Below are positions 7,107 to 13,498 of a stretch of DNA of 18,289 nt, piece after piece. How positions within the stretch are numbered: position 1 is the first letter of the stretch; each line of letters starts with the position of its first letter. The notes under the pieces were generated by a model. The model had not been told where the DNA came from. It did no database searches and saw only the letters and a program-made list of their open reading frames with translations. The DNA is from Saprospiraceae bacterium. GTDB lineage: Bacteria; Bacteroidota; Bacteroidia; Chitinophagales; Saprospiraceae. The stretch covers positions 1 to 18,289 of the forward strand of contig JAGOIB010000004.1 of the NCBI GenBank assembly GCA_017995875.1, in the 5' to 3' direction. The position numbers and the translations under genes were made by a program.

Positions 7107-7574
7107 ATGAAATCATTGATCATAAATTTTCTCGTGGCCCTTGTAATCCTCGCACATGCGGTTTTCACTGGATGCCAATCATCTGCCAGTAAAATGGATT
7201 CAGCCAATGAAAAAGTTGAAGAGGCCAGGGAGGATTTGAAAGACGCACAACAGGATGCCCATGCTGAAGCTGTTATGATAGCTACGGCAGAAGAATGGAC
7301 GGCGTTTAAGACGGAATCAGAAGTTAAAATAAAGGATAATCAAATCCGCATTGATGAGCTTAAGGTAAAAATGAAAAAACCGGGCCAGACTTTCGATGCG
7401 ATGTATGCTAAAAGCATTGAGAATCTCGAGCAGAAAAACAGAGACCTGAAGACAAGGATTGGTGCATATGAAACCAACCAAAGTGATTGGGAATCATTTA
7501 AGCGTGAATTTAATCATGACATGGACGAAGTTGGACAAGCACTTCGTGACCTGACAGTGAATAATAAAAATTGA
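7107..7574 (+). CDS. Coiled-coil putative lipoprotein
   Basis: 155 residues. The hydrophobic signal ends FTGC, so Cys23 is the likely lipidated residue. The mature protein is highly charged and predicted almost entirely helical/coiled coil: 'ANEKVEEAREDLKDAQQDA' (about 33-51), then 'ESEVKIKDNQIRIDELKVK' and 'SIENLEQKNRDLKTRIGAYE', with 'SDWESFKREFNHDMDEVGQA' near the C-terminus. This pattern resembles small stress-associated coiled-coil proteins of Bacteroidota and cyanobacteria (sll1863-like), but that is a resemblance, not a firm assignment. The start is supported by an A-rich leader directly upstream, as is common in this phylum. It converges on the regulator gene and is followed by two hairpins. 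Confidence 0.75.
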   Translation: MKSLIINFLVALVILAHAVFTGCQSSASKMDSANEKVEEAREDLKDAQQDAHAEAVMIATAEEWTAFKTESEVKIKDNQIRIDELKVKMKKPGQTFDAMYAKSIENLEQKNRDLKTRIGAYETNQSDWESFKREFNHDMDEVGQALRDLTVNNKN

Positions 7575-7594
7575 GGTGAGGACCTTCAAAGGAT

Positions 7595-7630
7595 CAGGTG
7601 GGCAAGAAGTTGCCCGCCTGGTTCTTATTA
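7595..7630 (+). terminator. Terminator of the coiled-coil lipoprotein gene
   Basis: Arms 7595-7605 (CAGGTGGGCAA) and 7610-7620 (TTGCCCGCCTG) form an 11-bp stem with one G-T wobble and a GAAG loop. It sits 20 nt after the stop codon and is followed by the moderately T-rich GTTCTTATTA. Confidence 0.7.
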
Positions 7631-7667
7631 TACATGTAGGTATTCCTTACAAACAAACAATGAACAT

Positions 7668-7706
7668 GAAAGTGTGTAATGTCTGAGCATGACATTACAC
7701 ACTTTC
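7668..7706. terminator. Bidirectional hairpin containing the regulator's stop codon
   Basis: Perfect 16-bp stem (arms 7668-7683 and 7691-7706) around the 7-nt loop TGAGCAT. The regulator's TAA stop (7695-7697, minus strand) lies inside one arm, so the last coding bases GAAAGTGTG are themselves part of the stem. T-rich stretches flank both sides: TTCTTCTTTTGC on the plus strand, and on the minus strand ATTGTTTGTTTG after a six-base gap. It lies between converging genes and could end transcription from either side. Confidence 0.7.
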
Positions 7707-10643
7707 TTCTTTTGCAGGGATGGTTGGGGCGTTGGCCAGTCCGAGAATAAACTCTGTAAGATTTGCATCATTCGGGAGATTGAGCTTCCTGCGCAACCTA
7801 TAACGACTACCCTCCACACCCCGCACAGAAATATTGAGGAGTGGAGCAATTTCTTTGGTACTCAGGTTCATCCTCAGGTAGGCACACAACTTATAATCAT
7901 TGGAACTCAGTTGCGGAAAATGTTCTCTCAGGTTTTTGAGAAAATTAACATGCACCTGGTCAAAGTGATGAGCGAAGTGCTCCCAGTCTTCATCCAGTTT
8001 GACATCAAAGTTGAGCAGATTGATGAGCTGCTGGACCTCTTTTTTAACAGTTGGATTAGATGATTTTTCCTGGATCTGGTTGAGTGCTTCCTGCACCGTC
8101 AGCAGGATTTCTGCTTTTTGCACAAGGTGCATCGTAGTCAACGCCAGTTCCTGGTTTTTGTACGTAATCTCGGCTTCTAATTTTTCATTTTGTATTTCAG
8201 AGAGGGCCGCATTTGATTGCGCTACAGCCCTGATATGAGCAGCTTCTTTTTGTTGATGCTTCTCCGCCATTTGTGCTTTTTCGGTTTCAAATTTCTGACG
8301 TTGCCGTAAAAGGAAACCTGAAAAGAATCCAACAAAGCCAAGTCCATAAATCATCAGGGCAATCGTGCTTTTATACCAGGGCGGACTGATCCTGAAGACA
8401 TAAGAGATCACCCCACTGACCAGATCATCCTTTAGCCGGGCCTGTACATGAAAAATGTACTTGCCAGGACCTAGGTTGGTATAATTTTTCTTTGTATCAG
8501 CTGACCACGATGACCATTCTTTATCCAATCCATCCAGCTGCACCCGGTATTCCACCAGCGATGGATTTTTATATTCCGTAGTGGAATAGGAAAAACTAAG
8601 ATTGTTCATTCCCGCTTTCAGGACAGGTTCATTTTCGGATTGTAGTACGTTGTTTTGAGGTGGATATCCTCCAAATAAAAGTGAATCCCTGGAACCACCT
8701 GCTTTGATATTACTCAGGATAATTTGCAATGTAGAATCTGCATGCGTCGCAGGATCGATGGAATAGTGTAGAAAACCTTGTTCAGTTCCTATGATCACAT
8801 TGTGGTCATCTATAGGATTGATAAATTCAAAACCTCCGACAGGTTTTCCGGCCAATTCGGGAAATACTTTTTTACGTACTTCTTTCTTCAAGCCAAAATC
8901 ATCAATCACCAGCATACCAGCCTCCTGATCTGTCACGTACCAAACATTCCCAAAGCTATCTTCTTTCAGATACTTTACCCGGGACTCAAGTCCAAGCAGT
9001 TTGTTGAAATCATCGGCAGGCACAAATTTGTTGGTCTGTGGATTAAAATGAAATACTCCTTTTTCGGTGGTAAAAACTGCTTTCCCTGCAATTTGAAAAA
9101 CATAATTATTAAGATTTGAAGGAAGGCCATTGTCCTGGTTGAAAAACCTGATGTGCAAAGCATATTTGTCATCACGAGACCATTGTATGCGATACAGTCC
9201 ACGATATGGATGTGACACCCAAACTGAACCATCTTCGTCCCTGACCATGATCCGACAGGATTCTGTGATGCCTTCCAGTTTGCGATCGAAAACCCATCGG
9301 TTGTTTTCTTTCCGGTAAAGTACCAATCCTGTATATGTGCCACCTAGCATGTAATCATCAGATAACTGCACAAAGGTCCATGCGCCTTGTTCACTTGTTA
9401 ATCTATCTGCATTTTCAGGGTGGAGGCTGAAGGGGCCCTCATGATGACCCATGAGCAATTCATTGCCAACCACATTCAAACTCCAGACCTGGCCATCAGA
9501 ATCATTTATTTTCTGGAAGACGGGACCTGCCTCCGGGTCATAATACGATTGCCAGGGAGCCACATAAGCTCCGTTGGAAACACCTAAGTAAAGATGCTTT
9601 TCAAAAACAGCCGCACTATAGCCGGTGGCTTGCATTTCTCCATCAGGAAAGATGCTGCTCCATGGTGAGTCAAGATCCACAAAGTCAATACCATTGTCAA
9701 GGCCGAGCCAGGCATTGCCGGCTCTGTCGCTGTATACCTGCAATATGTTATTATTCTGCAGTCCTGTTTTTTTGGTCAGATGTCTGAACATCCGGCGGTG
9801 TTGATCGATCACCATCAATCCATCCAGCGATGTCCCAAGGGCAAGGTGTCCGTTTGGAAGTATCGTAGCTGAGTATATACGATTCTCCTGCAGGAGCTGG
9901 TCATATTTAGTTTTCCACCGTCCTGCATTATGATCTTTTAGAAAAAATAACCCGTGCTTAAGCGTGCTCAGGATCACCGTATCTCCCTGCCAGGCCATAG
10001 CCCCTGTTATAGCGCTTAACAGCTCAGGTATTTTCATAAAAACCTGGAATGAACCATCTCTGAAAACCAATAATTCAAAAAGGTCTTTTTGTAAAAGCAG
10101 TCCTGAAGGACTTCTGAACATGGCCAGAACTTCTCCATTTACCCGATGAATCTTGATTTTGCCTCCTGTAAACTGGAAAACGGCATGATTGGTCCTGAAA
10201 AAGACATCTGACTTATAGATGACAATGTCCCACACATCTTCAAAAGTCCTTTGGTCGGAAGGAAGAAGGCTAACCAGAGATGTGTAGATCAACATTCCAT
10301 TTTGGGAAGGGGTATAATAGCCCAATTCACTTTGAGCCCCAACATATATCCGGTCTGTTGAATCAATGGCTACTGACCTGACAATGGTATGGTTAGCCAC
10401 CGGTAGGCAAGTCCAGTTGGTGCCATCATATTGCAGGAGCCCATCGTTATTAGCCCAGTACATAATGCCCCTGCTATCCTGTGCGGCATCCCAGTTTTGG
10501 GTACCTGCTTTGTAAGTCTTTTTAGGAAAATTCCTCATGGGAGGTATCCCAAGATTTACACCCTGGGTGAACCCATCCAGCAGGCACCCGAAAATTATAA
10601 GGAGCACTAAAAGGTAGTATGTGTATTGACCAGATCTCATCAT
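7695..10643 (-). CDS. Membrane-spanning Y_Y_Y-domain / LuxR-type HTH one-component regulator
   Basis: 982 residues, divergent from the SusCD operon, so probably its regulator (inference). Order: signal/anchor segment 9-27; beta-propeller sensor about 45-640 with Reg_prop-like units ('SDRAGNAWLGLDNGIDFVD' 305-323, 'RDEDGSVWVSHPYRGLYRI' 468-486, 'EDSFGNVWYV' 561-570); Y_Y_Y domain about 680-755 ('SYSTTEYKNPSLVEYRVQLDG', 'GPGKYIFHVQA'); transmembrane helix about 759-778 followed by arginines; coiled coil about 783-860; HTH about 912-955 ('LSTKEIAPLLNISVRGVEGS'), the GerE/LuxR pattern. There is no histidine-kinase or receiver domain, so it differs from hybrid two-component systems and is closer in concept to SusR, a membrane-spanning activator of starch use in Bacteroides. 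Met1 and Met2 are both possible starts. Confidence 0.9.
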   Translation of the reverse strand: MMRSGQYTYYLLVLLIIFGCLLDGFTQGVNLGIPPMRNFPKKTYKAGTQNWDAAQDSRGIMYWANNDGLLQYDGTNWTCLPVANHTIVRSVAIDSTDRIYVGAQSELGYYTPSQNGMLIYTSLVSLLPSDQRTFEDVWDIVIYKSDVFFRTNHAVFQFTGGKIKIHRVNGEVLAMFRSPSGLLLQKDLFELLVFRDGSFQVFMKIPELLSAITGAMAWQGDTVILSTLKHGLFFLKDHNAGRWKTKYDQLLQENRIYSATILPNGHLALGTSLDGLMVIDQHRRMFRHLTKKTGLQNNNILQVYSDRAGNAWLGLDNGIDFVDLDSPWSSIFPDGEMQATGYSAAVFEKHLYLGVSNGAYVAPWQSYYDPEAGPVFQKINDSDGQVWSLNVVGNELLMGHHEGPFSLHPENADRLTSEQGAWTFVQLSDDYMLGGTYTGLVLYRKENNRWVFDRKLEGITESCRIMVRDEDGSVWVSHPYRGLYRIQWSRDDKYALHIRFFNQDNGLPSNLNNYVFQIAGKAVFTTEKGVFHFNPQTNKFVPADDFNKLLGLESRVKYLKEDSFGNVWYVTDQEAGMLVIDDFGLKKEVRKKVFPELAGKPVGGFEFINPIDDHNVIIGTEQGFLHYSIDPATHADSTLQIILSNIKAGGSRDSLLFGGYPPQNNVLQSENEPVLKAGMNNLSFSYSTTEYKNPSLVEYRVQLDGLDKEWSSWSADTKKNYTNLGPGKYIFHVQARLKDDLVSGVISYVFRISPPWYKSTIALMIYGLGFVGFFSGFLLRQRQKFETEKAQMAEKHQQKEAAHIRAVAQSNAALSEIQNEKLEAEITYKNQELALTTMHLVQKAEILLTVQEALNQIQEKSSNPTVKKEVQQLINLLNFDVKLDEDWEHFAHHFDQVHVNFLKNLREHFPQLSSNDYKLCAYLRMNLSTKEIAPLLNISVRGVEGSRYRLRRKLNLPNDANLTEFILGLANAPTIPAKEESV

Positions 10644-10869
10644 ATTGGGAGTGCAAAGCCCTGTTAATACTGCAATATAGCAATTTCAGCCAAATGGCCT
10701 TGATCAGGAGTGTCGTACTCTTGTCGTACTGGTGTCGTAGTGAAAAATGTGAGAAAGTGTAGTTGTGTCGTAATAGATTATTACACGTATTAGCCAAAAA
10801 CCAATCATATTTGTTGGATTTTATATCCGAAGGGAAATTATATTCTGTATTTCTAAAATTTTAACCAAA
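10644..10869. promoter_or_regulatory. Divergent control region of the regulator and the SusCD operon
   Basis: 226 bp between two divergent start codons. Besides the heptamer array at 10711-10772 it has an imperfect 12-bp palindrome TGCAATATAGCA at 10671-10682 (28 nt before the regulator's ATG). A candidate operon promoter has TTG at 10814-10816 and a poor -7-like TATATTCTG at 10839-10847; TAnnTTTG is not matched exactly. An A-rich leader (AAAATTTTAACCAAA) runs directly to the ATG at 10870. Weak core promoter elements downstream of an ordered repeat array would fit an activator-dependent promoter. Confidence 0.55.
10711..10772. promoter_or_regulatory. Four TGTCGTA heptamers in 11-bp phase (candidate operator)
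   Basis: TGTCGTA occurs exactly at 10711-10717, 10722-10728, 10733-10739 and 10766-10772. Starts are separated by 11, 11 and 33 bp, so all four lie on the same DNA face at about one helical turn per 11 bp. All copies have the same orientation. The array ends 97 bp before the operon's first ATG and about 40 bp before the candidate -33 TTG, a normal place for an activator. The obvious candidate binder is the LuxR-type HTH protein encoded next to it (inference). Confidence 0.7.
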
Positions 10870-13440
10870 ATGATAAAAACTCTACTTACTGCCTTTTCTT
10901 TAGTGTGTGTAGTACCTTTTTCGGTTGCACAGACCACCATACTGGACTTTGAAACCCCAGAGACCAGTACTACTTTTCAATATTTCGGGAGTTCCATAGA
11001 TGGTTCTCTTAACCAGGTAGTTACCAACCCAAACCCTGGAGGCGACAATACAAGTAGTAATGTAGCTCAGTATATCAAACCAGCTGTGGCAGAGGTGTGG
11101 GCCGGTTGCTTTTCTAACCCGAATCCTACCACAGCAGTGGATCTCATTTCTAATGGTAAGGTGTCCATCAAGGTTCATATGGACCATATAGGAAATGTTG
11201 GTTTGAAACTTGAAGGTTCAACAGATGGTGGAGATAACTGGTTTATAACCCAAGCCAACACTAAGGTCAACGAGTGGGAAACGCTCGTTTTTGATGCTTC
11301 CCTCCTTTCCCAGGACCCTCCCAATACTTCATCCCTTGGTCATACATATGCAAGGGTGACGTTATTTTTTGATTTCGGTACCACAGGTACAGGAACAGAT
11401 GTGACCTATTATTTTGATGACATCAAGGCTTTGCCGGTTGGTCCCGCTCCTGTTGTCATCCTGGACTTTGAGGCTCCTTCCACCAGTACAGTATTCCAGT
11501 ATTTTGGAAGCCCTCTCGATGGCACCTTTACAACTGTAGTTGCCAATCCAAACGCAGCCGGGGTCAATGCAAGTGCTAATGTGACCCAATACGTAAAACC
11601 TGCAGTCTCTGAAGTTTGGGCCGGTTGTTTTTCAAATCCAAATCCTGAAACGCCTGTTGATCTGATCAGTAACAATATGGTGGCTATTAATGTCCATATG
11701 GATCATATCGGATCTGTTAGTTTGAAACTGGAAGGCTCCTCCGATGGCGGAGATAACTGGATAATTACAGTTCCTAATACGAAGGTAAATGAATGGGAAA
11801 CCTTAGTTTTTGATCCGACACTACCATCAGTAGAAGCTCCTTTTACATCAGCAATCGGCCATACCTACGCACGGGTTGTATTATTCTTTGATTTTGGTAC
11901 CGCCGGTACAGGCGTAGATGTGACATCCTATTTTGATGATATCGTTGCATTACCGATTGGCCAGCAAGTGACTACAGTCCTTGATTTTGAAGCACCTGAG
12001 ACAAGTACGGGTTTCCAGTATTTTGGAAGTGCCCAGGATGGAACATTCAACAATATCGTTGCGAATCCTAATCCTGCCGGCATCAATATCAGCGCTAATG
12101 TGAGTGATTATGTCAAACCAGCTGTTGCTGAAGTTTGGGCTGGTGCTTTCAGTAATCCTGTTCCAATGACACCAGTCAATCTTGACAATGGTGGACAAGT
12201 ATGCGTCAAAGTATGGATGGACCATATCGGAAACCTTGCGCTTAAGCTCGAAGGATCTACCTCCGGAAAACCAAATTGGATCACAACGGTGGCTAATACC
12301 AAAGTAGGCGAGTGGGAGGAACTTTGCTTTGATGCCAGCCTGCCATCTATTGAAGGTCCTTTTGAATCAGCTTCAGGGACGTATGCAACGGTTGTTCTCT
12401 TTTTCGATTTTGGCACTGCCGGTACCGGTACAGATGTCACTTCATATTTTGATGACATCGTCGTGAAAAGCAGCAGTGCACCTGCCATCAGGACCATTTC
12501 TTTCAAAGTGGACATGAACCAGTACAGTGAAAATTTTGATCAGGTCTACCTGAGTGGAACATTCAACAACTGGGATGGTACTGCGAATCCATTGGAAGAT
12601 CCTGAATTTGACGGCATATGGGAAGGAAGTATTACTGTACCCAATGGATTGTATGAATATAAAGTGACACTTGATAATTGGGTTGGGCAAGAATCATTCA
12701 TTGGTACAGAAGAGTGTACAAAGCGTGATCCAAGTGGTGCATTTGTCAATCGCTTACTCGCAGTAAGTGAAGACAGAGAATTACCTCAGTTTTGTTTTAA
12801 CAGTTGCTACGAATGTGGCCAGGAAGTCATGTTGACATTCAAATTGGGAATGGGATCCGTCGTTCCGAATCCTGAAGGCGTTTGGCTTGCAGGAGGTGGT
12901 AATTTTGATGTACCTGGTGGTAAATACGAAATGGATGACAGTGATGGTGATGGCATCTATGAGGTCCGTGTCCCACGCCTGAGAAATTTTAGTTCCCACT
13001 ACGCTTTTGCCAATGGCCCATGTCCAGATTATAGCTGCAAGGAAGATTTGACCGGTCAGGAATGCGGTGATCCAAATAATTTCAATGATCGTTTCTTTCC
13101 AGCCGTTCAGGCAGATACAGTCCTTGCTACCTGTTTTGGTGCATGTTTTGACAATGCAGAATGTACTACAGCAACGAAATCACCTGATAAAGATTCCCAG
13201 GTATTCAGCCTGCTCGGTAATCCATCATCTCTTGGATATTCAATACTTGATTTTGGTACTGATCAATCCACTGAAAAATATATTACGCTCACGAATAGCC
13301 TTGGCCAGGTCATCAGGCAATGGTCTGTTGCAGATGGAAGTTCTTCTTTTGAAGTAAAAACCAATAATCTGCAAGCAGGCATTTACCTGGTAACAGTCAA
13401 AGTTGGTAACCGGTACTATACAAGGAAACTGGTGATCTAA
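10870..13440 (+). CDS. T9SS-secreted multidomain putative surface glycan-binding protein
   Basis: 856 residues. Sec signal 1-21 (…SVAQ) with no lipobox. Three tandem 173-residue repeats follow (about 22-535), each 'LDFE.P.TST.FQYFGS..DG ... AEVWAG.FSNP ... MDHIG...LKLEGS ... NEWETLVFD ... FFDFGT.GTG.DVT.YFDDI'. This is a beta-jelly-roll layout like CBM4/11/22-type modules, with the C-terminal FDDI strand. Two related modules come next (540-650 and 651-766), each an E-set/CBM48-like sheet ('VYLSGTFNNWDG', 'WEGSITVPNGLYEYKV'; 'GVWLAGGGNFD', 'DSDGDGIYEVRV') plus a Cys-rich tail ('FCFNSCYEC'; 'CFGACFDNAEC'). Residues 778-856 form a T9SS C-terminal sorting domain ('GNPSS...', 'LTNSLGQVI', 'LQAGIYLVTVKVG', 'RKLVI'). 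No catalytic motif is seen. It opens the SusCD operon, so it probably takes the place of SusE/F-type binding proteins; the glycan is unknown. Confidence 0.85.
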   Translation: MIKTLLTAFSLVCVVPFSVAQTTILDFETPETSTTFQYFGSSIDGSLNQVVTNPNPGGDNTSSNVAQYIKPAVAEVWAGCFSNPNPTTAVDLISNGKVSIKVHMDHIGNVGLKLEGSTDGGDNWFITQANTKVNEWETLVFDASLLSQDPPNTSSLGHTYARVTLFFDFGTTGTGTDVTYYFDDIKALPVGPAPVVILDFEAPSTSTVFQYFGSPLDGTFTTVVANPNAAGVNASANVTQYVKPAVSEVWAGCFSNPNPETPVDLISNNMVAINVHMDHIGSVSLKLEGSSDGGDNWIITVPNTKVNEWETLVFDPTLPSVEAPFTSAIGHTYARVVLFFDFGTAGTGVDVTSYFDDIVALPIGQQVTTVLDFEAPETSTGFQYFGSAQDGTFNNIVANPNPAGINISANVSDYVKPAVAEVWAGAFSNPVPMTPVNLDNGGQVCVKVWMDHIGNLALKLEGSTSGKPNWITTVANTKVGEWEELCFDASLPSIEGPFESASGTYATVVLFFDFGTAGTGTDVTSYFDDIVVKSSSAPAIRTISFKVDMNQYSENFDQVYLSGTFNNWDGTANPLEDPEFDGIWEGSITVPNGLYEYKVTLDNWVGQESFIGTEECTKRDPSGAFVNRLLAVSEDRELPQFCFNSCYECGQEVMLTFKLGMGSVVPNPEGVWLAGGGNFDVPGGKYEMDDSDGDGIYEVRVPRLRNFSSHYAFANGPCPDYSCKEDLTGQECGDPNNFNDRFFPAVQADTVLATCFGACFDNAECTTATKSPDKDSQVFSLLGNPSSLGYSILDFGTDQSTEKYITLTNSLGQVIRQWSVADGSSSFEVKTNNLQAGIYLVTVKVGNRYYTRKLVI
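10942..12480 (+). repeat. Three in-frame 519-bp repeats (173 residues each)
   Basis: The codons for the Leu-Asp-Phe-Glu motif begin at 10942, 11461 and 11980, exactly 519 bp apart twice. The first two spacings are identical with no net indel; the third unit is about one residue shorter near its 'SGTYA' strand. Protein similarity is high while synonymous positions differ widely, so the duplication is old and maintained at protein level. Confidence 0.92.
12487..13167 (+). repeat. Two diverged ~112-residue E-set plus Cys-rich modules
   Basis: Residues 540-650 and 651-766 share a layout: a sheet module starting 'TISFKVDM' / 'VMLTFKLGM', then a 'G.W'/'G.Y' strand, then a tail with 'NRLLAVSEDRELPQFCFNSC' matched by 'DRFFPAVQADTVLATCFGAC'. 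Conservation is low outside the tail, so this is an older duplication than the 519-bp one. Confidence 0.65.
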
Positions 13441-13498
13441 GATTTATGCAATTCATATTGTCAGTCTATCTGATTAAATGCATTTAATGTAAACAGTT

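Noticed and set aside
6866..7192. 108-codon open frame on the plus strand before the coiled-coil lipoprotein
   Set aside because: It overlaps the real gene at 7107 in another frame, has low-complexity Phe/Lys/Tyr-rich content and no recognisable domain or signal.
7689..8063. 124-codon plus-strand frame opposite the regulator's HTH
   Set aside because: Antisense shadow of the well-supported regulator; no domain.
10522..10797. 91-codon minus-strand frame spanning the divergent control region, possible N-terminal extension of the regulator
   Set aside because: It is in a different frame from the regulator, contains the heptamer array and has no coding character.
10870..13440. Glycoside hydrolase activity of the multidomain protein
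   Set aside because: All visible segments are beta-sandwich-like binding modules plus a sorting domain; no catalytic-size domain or acidic active-site motif could be found.
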